Shown one piece after another: positions 7,951-14,957 of a DNA stretch of 31,078 nucleotides (position 1 is the first letter of the stretch; each line of letters begins with the position of its first letter). The position numbers and the translations under genes were made by a program. The stretch covers positions 1 to 31,078 of the forward strand of contig CAYOHY010000021.1 of NCBI GenBank assembly GCA_964403885.1, in the 5' to 3' direction. The notes beneath the pieces are model-generated. The model did no database searches and had not been told where the DNA came from. It saw only the letters and a program-made list of their open reading frames with translations. This DNA is from CAYOHY01 sp964403885. Its GTDB lineage: Bacteria; Actinomycetota; Coriobacteriia; Anaerosomatales; PHET01.

Positions 7951-8633
7951 ACGACTCGGCAGACCGGAAGCGCACCACGCCCGCAGGTATGGGGACCGCG
8001 CACGACCCCGACTGCAAGGATGCGGACACCGTCGACTGCGGCTACTTCGCGTCCACCGAAGGCGGTCGCAAGGGCGAGATCCTCGACGCCGCGATGGACG
8101 TCTTTGGCGAGCGAGGCTACGACGGTGGTTCGATGCGCGAGATCGCGTCGCGCGTAGGTGTGACCGAGCCGGCCCTGTACCGGCACTTCCCCAGCAAAGA
8201 GGCGATCTTCCTCACCATGATGCGTCTGGGCGCAGGCCGCCTTCGCAACGAGACGCTCGCCATGATCGGCGAGATCCAACCCCAGACGGTGCGCGAACAG
8301 ATGGTCGACACGCTCAGGGACCGACGCCAAGCCATACGGTTCTTCGGCCCGCTGGCGCGCATCATCCTGCCCGCAGCGGCCCGCAACGACAAGTTCCTCG
8401 CCGAGTACCGCGAGCTGGTCGTGGTGCCCGCGATGGGGGCCATCACAAGCAAAGCGGTCGAGATCGACTCGGCACTTGGCGTTGCCGACGCCGACGCCAC
8501 CCGACCGGGTCGCGTACGCGCCCTGCTCTCGCTGATGGTGGGCTTCATCATCAGCTCGGTGGTGCTTGGCGACGAGGCCGAGGAGGACATCGTGGACGCC
8601 GCACTGCGCGTCATGGGCTGGGTGCAGCCGTAG
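7947..8633 (+). CDS. TetR-family transcriptional regulator of the efflux operon
   Basis: This 228-residue DNA-binding repressor has its TetR helix-turn-helix at about residues 42-90. The segment KGEILDAAMDVFGERGYDG leads into the recognition region SMREIASRVGVTEPALYRHF (62-81). The remaining helical C-terminal domain should bind an inducer and dimerise. A 40-residue N-terminal extension with Cys23 and Cys31 (PDCKDADTVDCGYF) precedes the HTH. This is unusual for the family and could be a redox or metal element, or unstructured. The ATG at 7947 overlaps the ATPase stop as ATGA and has GGAGG 5-7 bp upstream. It is the last gene of the operon and most likely acts on the inverted repeat at 1559-1582. 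It resembles E. coli CecR (YbiH), which controls ybhGFSR. Its stop abuts the stop of the convergent flavoprotein gene. Confidence 0.9.
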   Translation: MNDSADRKRTTPAGMGTAHDPDCKDADTVDCGYFASTEGGRKGEILDAAMDVFGERGYDGGSMREIASRVGVTEPALYRHFPSKEAIFLTMMRLGAGRLRNETLAMIGEIQPQTVREQMVDTLRDRRQAIRFFGPLARIILPAAARNDKFLAEYRELVVVPAMGAITSKAVEIDSALGVADADATRPGRVRALLSLMVGFIISSVVLGDEAEEDIVDAALRVMGWVQP

Positions 8634-10025
8634 CTAGCTCCGCGCCGCCTTGGCCACGATGCCGCGAGCCGCGAGCACGCCGCTCGCCCCTGCCTGCACG
8701 AGCCCACGCGTGATACCCGCACCGTCGCCGATGGCGTACAGCCCCTCGATCGAGGTCTGGAGGTCGCGGTCCACCTCGAGGCGCGACGAGTAGAACTTGA
8801 CCTCGACGCCGTAGAAGAAGGTGTTGGGACCCGCGATTCCCGGCACGATCGAGTCCATCGTCTCGATGAACTCCATGATGTCGGCGAGGTGGCGATACGG
8901 CAGGACCGCACTCAGGTCGCCGGGGGTGGCCTGGGGCATGGTGGGCTTGATGATCGACTGCGCCATGCGCTCGGGCGTCGAACGGCGTCCCGCCTTCAGG
9001 TCGCTGTAGCGCTGCACGAGGATGCCGTCGCCCAGCAGGTTGGCGAGCTTGGCGATCGAGCGGCCGTAGGTGATGGGGTCGCGGAACGGCTCGGTGAAGC
9101 GCTGGCTCACCAGGACGGCGAAGTTGGTGTTGGGGGTGCGGTGCTCGGTGCCCGCGTAGCTGTGGCCGTTCACCGTGACCACGTCGCCGTAGCTCTCGGT
9201 GGTCACCTCGCCGTAGGGGTTCATGCAAAACGTGCGCACTGAATCGCCAAAGGCCTTGGTGTGATAGACGAGCTTCGCCTCGTAGAGCGCGTCGGTCAGG
9301 CGCTCCATGACCGGCGCCGGACACTCCACGCGCACGCCGATGTCCACCGCGTTGTTGGTGAGGGTGACACCCAGCGCATGCGCCTGCTCGGCGAGCCAGT
9401 CGGCTCCTTCACGACCGGGTGCCGCGACGACCGCCGCGCTCTGCGCGACGGTGCCGTCGGAGAGCTCAACGCCCGACACGCGCCCCTCCTCGGCGATGAT
9501 GCGGACAGCCGCGGTCTCGGTGCGGATATCGACACCGTGCTCGGCGAGGTGGACGCGCATCGCGTCGAGGACCTGGGGCGAGCGGTCGGTGCCCAGATGC
9601 CGGATGCGCATGGGAATGAGCTTCATGCCCGCGAGAGTGGCCTCGCGCTCCAGGGCCGTGGCGGTCGCAGGGTCGGGACCGTGGACCTCCTGGGTGGCAC
9701 CGAACTCGAGCCAGAGGTCGTCGCTGTAGCCCAAGAGCGTGACGAGCTCGCTGTGCTCGACGTACTCGGGGAGCCATCCGCCCACCTCGGTGGTAAGGGT
9801 GAGCTTGCCGTCCGAGAACGCGCCGGCACCGCCCCAGCCGGTCATGATGTCGCAGGTGCGGCAGCCCACACAGGCGGTGACGCGAGCGGGACAGCGACGC
9901 TTCGCGATCGCATGGCCCTTCTCGACCACCAGCACGTTGGTGATGCCGGAACGGACGAGCTCCAGTGCGGCGAAGATGCCGGCGGGCCCGGCGCCCACGA
10001 TGACGACGTCGTAGCGAGTAGACAC
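8634..10025 (-). CDS. FAD-dependent oxidoreductase of the COG2509 family with a Cys-rich motif
   Basis: This 463-residue cytoplasmic flavoprotein begins with the Rossmann motif VVIVGAGPAGIFAALEL (residues ~7-23) and ends with the FAD-contacting LYAIGDGAGITRGLVQAGASG. After the Rossmann fold comes CPARVTACVGCRTC followed by GWGGAGAFSDGKL. This four-cysteine pattern is characteristic of COG2509 uncharacterised FAD-dependent dehydrogenases and could be redox active or bind a metal. The substrate is unknown. The start is a GTG at 10025 with GAGAGGT upstream on the minus strand; no better ATG exists near the Rossmann motif. It is transcribed alone, convergent with the TetR gene (stops abut at 8633/8634) and downstream of dnaB with its own 181-bp upstream region. 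Confidence 0.88.
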   Translation of the reverse strand: MSTRYDVVIVGAGPAGIFAALELVRSGITNVLVVEKGHAIAKRRCPARVTACVGCRTCDIMTGWGGAGAFSDGKLTLTTEVGGWLPEYVEHSELVTLLGYSDDLWLEFGATQEVHGPDPATATALEREATLAGMKLIPMRIRHLGTDRSPQVLDAMRVHLAEHGVDIRTETAAVRIIAEEGRVSGVELSDGTVAQSAAVVAAPGREGADWLAEQAHALGVTLTNNAVDIGVRVECPAPVMERLTDALYEAKLVYHTKAFGDSVRTFCMNPYGEVTTESYGDVVTVNGHSYAGTEHRTPNTNFAVLVSQRFTEPFRDPITYGRSIAKLANLLGDGILVQRYSDLKAGRRSTPERMAQSIIKPTMPQATPGDLSAVLPYRHLADIMEFIETMDSIVPGIAGPNTFFYGVEVKFYSSRLEVDRDLQTSIEGLYAIGDGAGITRGLVQAGASGVLAARGIVAKAARS

Positions 10026-10118
10026 GGCTGCGGATACCTCTCGTTCGATGGTCCGGAAGCCTCCTGCCTCCAGACACCGCCGAGTATCATATCCCCCGTG
10101 TCAATAGTTGGGGATTAG

Positions 10119-10179
10119 CGGTCGTTCGGGACTACCGAACGGTCGTTATCGAGTTACGAACGCGAAATCGTACCGTTCG
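10119..10179. repeat. Cluster of CGTTCG/CGAACG half-sites upstream of the COG2509 gene
   Basis: Four hexamers CGTTCG or its complement CGAACG occur within 57 bp, at 10123, 10136, 10157 and 10174. The first two form a 7-bp perfect inverted repeat (10123-10129 and 10135-10141, loop 5), and CGGTCGTT is directly repeated at 10119 and 10140. No T-tract follows on either strand, so it is a poor terminator. The stretch CGAACGGTCGTT at 10136-10147 partly resembles a Gram-positive LexA box (CGAAC-N4-GTT). This is probably a regulator-binding region for the minus-strand flavoprotein; the protein that binds it is not known. Confidence 0.4.
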
Positions 10180-10206
10180 CCGACTCTCAGGTGACCTCCG
10201 GGCGAC

Positions 10207-11577
10207 CTACGCCTGGTGCGTCATGTCGACGAACTTGGTGAAGCGCTCCATGAACACCAGCGGGATGTCGCCCAGCGGGCCGTTACGGTGCTTGGCCACG
10301 ATGATCTCCGCCGTGCCCTTCGCCGGCCGGCCATCTTCTTGCTCCGCGCCGGGGTTGGTGTCACGGTCGATGAACATGACGATGTCGGCGTCTTGCTCGA
10401 TGGCGCCGGACTCACGAAGGTCCGAAAGCATCGGGCGCTTGCCGGCGCGCTGCTCGACCGAGCGGGAGAGCTGCGACAGGGCGACCACCGGCACGCCCAT
10501 CTCCTTGGCGAGGATCTTGAGGCCTCGGGAGATCTCGGCGATCTCGACCTGGCGGTTCTCGGTGCGACGGTTCTGCGGCTGCATGAGCTGCAGGTAGTCG
10601 ACGATGATCAGGCCCTTGGGCTTGTTGCGGAGCTGGCGGCGCGCCTTGGCGCGCACCTCGAGGATCGAGATCGACGGGGTGTCGTCCACCCAGAACTCGA
10701 GGGAGGCGAGCTTGCCCATCGCGGTGTGGATGGCGTGCCAGTCGTTCTCTTTGAGGTAGCCGGTGCGCACGTCTTGCAGGTTGATGCGCGCCTCGGCGCA
10801 CAGGACACGCTGCACCAACTGCTCGGCGCCCATCTCGAGCGAGAAGATCGCGACCGAGCCGCCGGCCTTGGCGGCGTTGACCGCAAGGTTGAGCGCGAAC
10901 GCGGTCTTGCCCACCGAGGGGCGCGCGGCAAGGATCACCAGGTCGCCGGGATGGAGACCCGCGAGCAGCTTGTCGAGATCCTTGAAGCCGGTGGGCACGC
11001 CGGTGACGTGCTCCTTGCGCTCGAACAACTCCTCAAGCTGATTGAACGAGACCTTCAGCAGATCCTTGATGTCCTTGAAGTTGCTCTCGACGCGCTTGTT
11101 GGTGACCTGGAAGATCAGGCGCTCGGCATCCTCGACGACCTCGTCCAGGTCGTCCGGGGCGTCGTAGCCCATGGCGACGATCTGGGTCGCCGCGCCGATG
11201 AGCTGCCGCAACATCGACAGACGCTTCACGATGTCGGTGTAGCGGGCCCAGTTGGCGGTGGTGGGTACGGCTCCGGAGAGGTCCAGCAGATAGGGTTTTC
11301 CACCGGAAGACTCGAGCTGACCTGTGGATTCCAGTCGATCGGCCACGGAGAGGTGATCGACGGGATACGACCGCGCGTAGAGATCGTTGATCGCCGAGTA
11401 GATGTGCGCGTGCGCGGGACGATAGAAGTCCTCCGGCTGGAGGGAGTTCAGCGCACCCTCGACGGCCTCGGTCGAAAGCAGCATCGAACCGAGAATTGCC
11501 TGCTCAGCCTCTATATTGTGCGGGGGAATGCGGTCCTGACGGCGTACGCGGACCTCGTTGTCCATCACATCAGCCAT
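10207..11577 (-). CDS. dnaB: Replicative DNA helicase DnaB
   Basis: DnaB is the hexameric helicase that unwinds DNA at the replication fork. The N-terminal domain starts at IPPHNIEAEQAILGSML. The RecA-like domain contains Walker A ARPSVGKTAFALN, the FSLEM motif, Walker B LIIVDYLQLM, VVALSQLSR and the conserved DLRESGAIEQDAD. The C-terminus has IIVAKHRNGPLG. Length (456 residues) is normal and no intein interrupts it. The start is set at ATG 11577 because AAGGAG lies about 11 bp upstream; a GTG at 11586 would be only 2 bp from that site, although it cannot be excluded. It follows rplI in the same direction but is separated by a strong terminator, so it has its own promoter region, which carries two DnaA boxes. 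Confidence 0.97.
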   Translation of the reverse strand: MADVMDNEVRVRRQDRIPPHNIEAEQAILGSMLLSTEAVEGALNSLQPEDFYRPAHAHIYSAINDLYARSYPVDHLSVADRLESTGQLESSGGKPYLLDLSGAVPTTANWARYTDIVKRLSMLRQLIGAATQIVAMGYDAPDDLDEVVEDAERLIFQVTNKRVESNFKDIKDLLKVSFNQLEELFERKEHVTGVPTGFKDLDKLLAGLHPGDLVILAARPSVGKTAFALNLAVNAAKAGGSVAIFSLEMGAEQLVQRVLCAEARINLQDVRTGYLKENDWHAIHTAMGKLASLEFWVDDTPSISILEVRAKARRQLRNKPKGLIIVDYLQLMQPQNRRTENRQVEIAEISRGLKILAKEMGVPVVALSQLSRSVEQRAGKRPMLSDLRESGAIEQDADIVMFIDRDTNPGAEQEDGRPAKGTAEIIVAKHRNGPLGDIPLVFMERFTKFVDMTHQA

Positions 11578-11623
11578 GTCTGGCACCGCTCCTTGGGGAC
11601 GTTCTCATGCTTCTGGAGGACAG

Positions 11624-11629
11624 ATGATA
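11624..11629 (-). promoter_or_regulatory. Possible -10 element for dnaB
   Basis: TATCAT on the minus strand lies 47 bp before the dnaB ATG. No good -35 hexamer is found at 16-18 bp, so this is only a weak candidate. Confidence 0.3.
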
Positions 11630-11717
11630 GCGCGTCGCAATGACACCCACGAAGACCCCTATACGAGTCCACAGTGAGCGGTGGATTCACCATCACCCCT
11701 ACCTGCGACAACGGGAG

Positions 11718-11735
11718 TTATCCACGTTATCCACA
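11718..11735 (+). promoter_or_regulatory. Two directly adjacent DnaA boxes upstream of dnaB
   Basis: TTATCCACG (11718-11726) is followed without a gap by TTATCCACA (11727-11735). The second is an exact consensus DnaA box and the first differs by one base. They lie about 140-160 bp upstream of dnaB, between its start and the rplI terminator. This fits DnaA-dependent control of dnaB or a DnaA titration site. Nothing else typical of an origin (many boxes, AT-rich unwinding element, dnaA/dnaN) is seen in the window. Confidence 0.65.
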
Positions 11736-11774
11736 GATGTTCAGACCTCTTCAGCGAGCACCCGCCGGAAACGA

Positions 11775-11809
11775 ACGACGCCGCCCCCCTTCACGGGGAG
11801 CGGCGTCGT
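11775..11809 (-). terminator. Terminator of the rpsF-ssb-rpsR-rplI operon
   Basis: A 15-bp stem with one G-U wobble (11775-11789 with 11795-11809) and a 5-nt loop lies 26 bp beyond the rplI stop on the minus strand. The T-tract after it is short (TCGTTCGTTT), as is common in GC-rich genomes. It isolates dnaB from the upstream ribosomal genes. Confidence 0.8.
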
Positions 11810-11834
11810 ACAAGTACGCTGTGGACGTGCTGCG

Positions 11835-12413
11835 TTACTCGGCAGCCTCGTCGAGCGCGACGTCGGCGTCGGCCTGCTCGGCGGTCTCTTCGACCACCTC
11901 GACGAAAGCCTCGCCGTCGGCGGTGACGCCCTCAACCTCGGCGACGACGGTCTCGGGAACAACCGAGCCCTCGGCGATGACGTTGACGGTGAGCGTCGCC
12001 TTGACGTCACGGTAGATCGTGATGGTGACCTCGTGGGCCCCGGCATCCTTGATGTGGCCGTGAGTGTCGATCTTGCGACGATCGACCTCCACGCCCAGCT
12101 GCTCGCGGATGGCGGCCTCGACCATCGGGGTGGTGACCGAACCGAAGAGGCGACCTTCATCGCCCACCTTGGCCTCGATCGTGACGGTCTTGTCCTCGAG
12201 AGAGGACGCGAGCGAGCCGGCGTCGGTCAGACGGGACTCTTCGCGCTTCTTGATGTTGTGCAGGCGCTGCTCAAGCTGCTTCAGGTTACCCGGCGTCGCC
12301 TCGATGGCGTACTTGCGGGGAAGCAGATAGTTCACGGCGAAACCGCGAGCGACGTCGACGACGTCACCTTCGCCGCCGCGACCCTTGAGCTCCTGCATAA
12401 GGATGACCTTCAT
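11835..12413 (-). CDS. rplI: 50S ribosomal protein L9, with acidic C-terminal extension
   Basis: L9 binds 23S rRNA and helps keep the reading frame. The N-terminal domain MKVILMQELKGRGGEGDVVDVARGFAVNYL is canonical, followed by the long connecting helix (NLKQLEQRLHNIKKREE) and the C-terminal domain with GRLFGSVTTPMVEAAIRE. The protein has 192 residues, about 40 more than the usual ~150. The extra part is a very acidic Ala/Glu/Asp tail (EVEGVTADGEAFVEVVEE onward) with no recognised motif; similar tails are seen in some actinobacterial ribosomal proteins. It is the last gene of the rpsF-ssb-rpsR-rplI operon and has AAGGAG just before the ATG. Confidence 0.96.
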   Translation of the reverse strand: MKVILMQELKGRGGEGDVVDVARGFAVNYLLPRKYAIEATPGNLKQLEQRLHNIKKREESRLTDAGSLASSLEDKTVTIEAKVGDEGRLFGSVTTPMVEAAIREQLGVEVDRRKIDTHGHIKDAGAHEVTITIYRDVKATLTVNVIAEGSVVPETVVAEVEGVTADGEAFVEVVEETAEQADADVALDEAAE

Positions 12414-12437
12414 CGCTTCTCCTTAAGCTGGCGGGGC

Positions 12438-12698
12438 CTAGCGGCCCTTGCCGCCCACGCGGCCGCTCACGACGGGAACGGTGTAGGGCAGCAGCGCCAT
12501 CTCGCGGGCGCGCTTGATGGCCGTGGACAGCTGGTGCTGGTGCTGGGCGCAGTTGCCCGACACGCGACGAGGCTTGATCTTGCCGCGGTCGGTCATGAAC
12601 TTGCGCAGCATCTGCGAGTCCTTGTAGTCGATGTACTCGACGTGGTCCTTGCAGAACTGGCAGTACTTACGCCTGGGCTTGCGACCATAATCGGACAT
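12438..12698 (-). CDS. rpsR: 30S ribosomal protein S18, Cys-containing form
   Basis: S18 pairs with S6 on the small-subunit platform. The 86-residue sequence has the conserved YIDYKDSQMLRKFMTDRGKIKPRRVSG core and RAREMALLPY near the C-terminus. The motif CQFC at residues 13-16 together with NCAQHQ around residue 50 marks the zinc-binding (C+) version. Some actinobacteria replace this form with a Cys-free paralogue under zinc limitation; no paralogue is in this window. The gene is preceded by GGAGGG, and it lies between ssb and rplI. Confidence 0.96.
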   Translation of the reverse strand: MSDYGRKPRRKYCQFCKDHVEYIDYKDSQMLRKFMTDRGKIKPRRVSGNCAQHQHQLSTAIKRAREMALLPYTVPVVSGRVGGKGR

Positions 12699-12766
12699 GT
12701 TCTGACCCTCCTTCCGCGAATATCGCGGGGTTGTTCAGGCACCCGTGAGGGGTGCGGGTGGTTCGC

Positions 12767-13198
12767 CTAGAACGGAATGTCGTCCTCGAAGGTCTCGGGC
12801 TTCTTCGTCGGGGCTGCAGGGGCGCTATAGCCGCCACCGCCACCGCCGGAGTTGCCGCCGCCTTCTCCGCGAGACGACATGAACTCGATGTCATCGGCGA
12901 TGATCTCGACCTTGCTGCGCTTGTCACCGTCGGGGGTCTCCCACTGGCTCCAGCGAAGCTTGCCCTCGATCGCGACCTTCGAACCCTTGGTCAAGAAGCG
13001 CGACAGCGACTCGCCACGCTGACCAAAGACGGTCACATCGAAGTAGTTCGGGACATCTTCCCACTCACCCGACTGCGGGTTCTTGCGACGATCGTTCACA
13101 GCGATGCCCATCTTGAGGACGGACATGCCGCTCGCGGTCGCGCGCAGCTCAGGGTCACGAGTGAGATTGCCTGTGATGACGACTCGGTTGATGCTCAT
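12767..13198 (-). CDS. ssb: Single-stranded DNA-binding protein
   Basis: SSB coats single-stranded DNA at forks and recruits partner proteins. Residues 1-110 form the OB fold (SINRVVITGNLTRDPELR, NYFDVTVFGQRGESLSRFLTKG, VEGKLRWSQWET-type strands). A Gly-rich linker (GGGNSGGGGGGY) follows and the conserved acidic tip DDIPF closes the protein, which contacts replication and repair partners. Length (143) is normal, and the only copy in the window sits in the classical rpsF-ssb-rpsR order. A GGTGGTTTCAAG stretch precedes the ATG. Confidence 0.97.
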   Translation of the reverse strand: MSINRVVITGNLTRDPELRATASGMSVLKMGIAVNDRRKNPQSGEWEDVPNYFDVTVFGQRGESLSRFLTKGSKVAIEGKLRWSQWETPDGDKRSKVEIIADDIEFMSSRGEGGGNSGGGGGGYSAPAAPTKKPETFEDDIPF

Positions 13199-13267
13199 CT
13201 TGAAACCACCTTCAACGTGTTACGGATACGGGTATCGGACCCGAGTCCGCAGTGCCGGCGAGAGGCT

Positions 13268-13561
13268 CTAGGCCTTGTCCTCGCGAACCACGAGCATGTA
13301 GCGGACCACGGGATCGGTAATGTGCAGCACGCGGTCCAGCTCGGCGATTGCGGCCGGCGCGGTGTGGAAATCGATGAGCGCGTAATCGCCCTCGGTCAGC
13401 TTGTTGATCTCGAAGGCGAGCTTGCGCTTGCCCCACGAATCAACGGCGTCCACCACGCCCCCGTCTGCGGTGATGAGGCCCTGGACCTTGTCCAGGACGG
13501 CAGCACGGGAATCCTCGTCAAGGGAGGGATTGAGCAGAAGCAACAGTTCGTAAGCCTTCAC
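13268..13561 (-). CDS. rpsF: 30S ribosomal protein S6
   Basis: S6 binds S18 and the central domain of 16S rRNA. The 97-residue protein shows the ferredoxin-like S6 fold with KAYELLLLLNPSLDE, GGVVDAVDSWGKRKLAFEI and the C-terminal VLHITDPVVRYMLVV. The start is a GTG at 13561 with a strong GAGGAGGTGA ribosome-binding site. That site overlaps the last codons and stop of the upstream M23 gene (stop at 13566). It is the first gene of the S6-SSB-S18-L9 operon, whose promoter lies inside the end of the M23 gene. Confidence 0.96.
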   Translation of the reverse strand: MKAYELLLLLNPSLDEDSRAAVLDKVQGLITADGGVVDAVDSWGKRKLAFEINKLTEGDYALIDFHTAPAAIAELDRVLHITDPVVRYMLVVREDKA

Positions 13562-13565
13562 TTTG

Positions 13566-14648
13566 TCACCTCCTCTGGGCTATGCGGCTCCGGGACTGTG
13601 AAGGCAGAAGCCCGGAGCAGGATGTGAGCCCGCAGATTGTAGCACCGGTCCACACGTGCTGCAACAGTGTCCCCAACCGGTCTGACACGGGCGCATCAAC
13701 AGAGATCTGACGCTCGAGGGCTCGACGCCCCAGCATGAGGGTGGTCGTGATCAGCGCGACGCCGAACACAGCGAGCGCGGGCCAGCCGGCGCCACGCACC
13801 GCCGCAACCGCCTGAAGGACCGCCGAAGCAGTCAGTCGCTTCAGGTTCTCGACGGGGTCGGCGCCCGCAGCAGCCGTCGCGACCGGAGCCGCCGCTGAGA
13901 GCGCAACGCCTTGCGCGAGAGGCTGTGCGGCGGTTCGCACGTCCGCGCGCAACGCCCGCGTGGACACAACACCCGCCGGGACCGCCTGAGCCGCCGTGTG
14001 AGGCGCGTTCGCCGCGAGGGTGACGCCGTCTCCCAGGCTGACGCCCTGAGCCGACACAGGGGACCCCGTGGTGACCGGACCACCATGCGCGGGCGCCGAG
14101 TCAAGGCCGGCGGCCGGGGTGGGAACCGGAGCTTCCGACGGCGTGCCGGCGCCGGGCTCCTCGACCGCGGGTGCCGCAAGAAGGCCGGATGGGTCCACGT
14201 AGAGATCGCCACGACGCAGGCCCAGATGCAGATGCGGGTCAGGCGATGACACATCCCCCGATGCCGCCAGCGTGCCCACTGGCTCTCCGGCCCCCACCGT
14301 GTCGCCGCCGCCCACATCGAGTCGCTCGAGCGGCAACAGGGTGACAAGACCGTCGGCGGTCTGAAGCGTGACGCACAGAATCGTCTCGCCGCCCGCTCCC
14401 GGCACGCGGCCGGCGAACTTGATCGTACCGCCGCGAGGAGCGCTCACGGAGTCTCCCGGACCCATCGCGACGTCTACGCCCCGGTGGGTTCGCGCCACGC
14501 CGTCTTGCCCGTTGTAGGAGTCACCAAAGCCCAACGAAACCGGACCGCACGGGAGGGCGGCGCCCGCGGGCACCGTCACTGAGAACACGCACGCGGTCGT
14601 CATGACCAAGAGAGCGGCGCGATCGCACACACGCTTGATGAACGTCAT
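13566..14648 (-). CDS. M23 peptidase-like secreted or membrane-tethered protein
   Basis: A signal peptide (basic n-region, hydrophobic residues 11-30, cleavage near AGAA-LPCG) precedes an M23/LytM-like domain at ~36-158. The zinc ligands are visible: His55 and Asp59 in HRGVD, and His141 in HLHLG, with His139 as one catalytic histidine. The second catalytic histidine, usually in a YAHL motif, is missing: the corresponding place reads TLLPLERL. Some actinobacterial M23 relatives share this loss, so activity is uncertain; it may bind rather than cut peptidoglycan. An Ala/Pro/Val-rich region of ~140 residues follows, then one transmembrane segment (WPALAVFGVALITTTLML) and a basic tail. The ATG at 14648 is chosen for the signal peptide; its ribosome-binding site is poor and lies in a small hairpin (14658-14673). 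Confidence 0.75.
   Translation of the reverse strand: MTFIKRVCDRAALLVMTTACVFSVTVPAGAALPCGPVSLGFGDSYNGQDGVARTHRGVDVAMGPGDSVSAPRGGTIKFAGRVPGAGGETILCVTLQTADGLVTLLPLERLDVGGGDTVGAGEPVGTLAASGDVSSPDPHLHLGLRRGDLYVDPSGLLAAPAVEEPGAGTPSEAPVPTPAAGLDSAPAHGGPVTTGSPVSAQGVSLGDGVTLAANAPHTAAQAVPAGVVSTRALRADVRTAAQPLAQGVALSAAAPVATAAAGADPVENLKRLTASAVLQAVAAVRGAGWPALAVFGVALITTTLMLGRRALERQISVDAPVSDRLGTLLQHVWTGATICGLTSCSGLLPSQSRSRIAQRR
13636..13664 (-). promoter_or_regulatory. Promoter of the rpsF operon, inside the 3' end of the M23 gene
   Basis: On the minus strand TTGCAG (13664-13659) and TACAAT (13641-13636) are separated by 17 bp. This is one of the best sigma-70-type matches in the window. It lies 75-100 bp before the rpsF start. 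Confidence 0.75.
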
Positions 14649-14741
14649 CGAAAGACACCCCGCAGTGGCGGGGAACGGGAGTGTGGGGGCCGTTACGAAC
14701 ACCTGTTCGCTACTGACGGGGCGATTCCTGCAAAGAAATCG

Positions 14742-14769
14742 AAAAAGCCGCCGGGCCTCCGACGGCTTT
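14742..14769 (-). terminator. Intrinsic terminator downstream of tRNA-Gly
   Basis: An 11-bp stem with one G-U wobble (14744-14754 with 14759-14769), a 4-nt loop and a run of five T on the minus strand follow the tRNA by 8 bp. Confidence 0.85.
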
Positions 14770-14777
14770 CAGTGCGC

Positions 14778-14852
14778 TGGAGCGGGTGACGGGACTCGAA
14801 CCCGCGACTCTCGGCTTGGGAAGCCGAAGCTCTACCACTGAGCTACACCCGC
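14778..14852 (-). tRNA. tRNA-Gly (anticodon CCC)
   Basis: The minus strand folds into a complete cloverleaf. It has a 7-bp acceptor stem (GCGGGTG with CACCCGC), a D arm TAGCTCAGTGGTAGAGC, and an anticodon stem TCGGC/GCCGA with loop TTCCCAA. The T arm is GCGGGTTCGAGTCCCGT. The anticodon is CCC, reading GGG glycine codons. Discriminator T and CCA are encoded (14778-14781). It is followed by its own terminator. Confidence 0.96.
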
Positions 14853-14896
14853 GCGGGATGGAGTGTATGCCAACGTGGCGGCGGCGGGCAAACGCA

Positions 14897-14928
14897 AAGA
14901 CGCCGTCGGCGTGTGCCAACGGCGTCTT
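14897..14928 (-). terminator. Terminator downstream of the DUF5679 gene
   Basis: A 14-bp stem with one wobble pair (14897-14910 with 14915-14928) and a 4-nt loop lies 29 bp beyond the stop on the minus strand, followed by TTTGCGTTT. It separates the small gene from tRNA-Gly. Confidence 0.8.
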
Positions 14929-14957
14929 CGAGAAGCTATGTGAAGAAGGTGATCGGA

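Noticed and set aside
10216..11643. 475-codon plus-strand frame opposite dnaB
   Set aside because: It is a frame shadow of dnaB; no ribosome-binding site or recognisable domain.
11587..11834. Chromosomal origin oriC at the DnaA boxes
   Set aside because: Only two boxes, no AT-rich unwinding element, and no dnaA or dnaN in the window.
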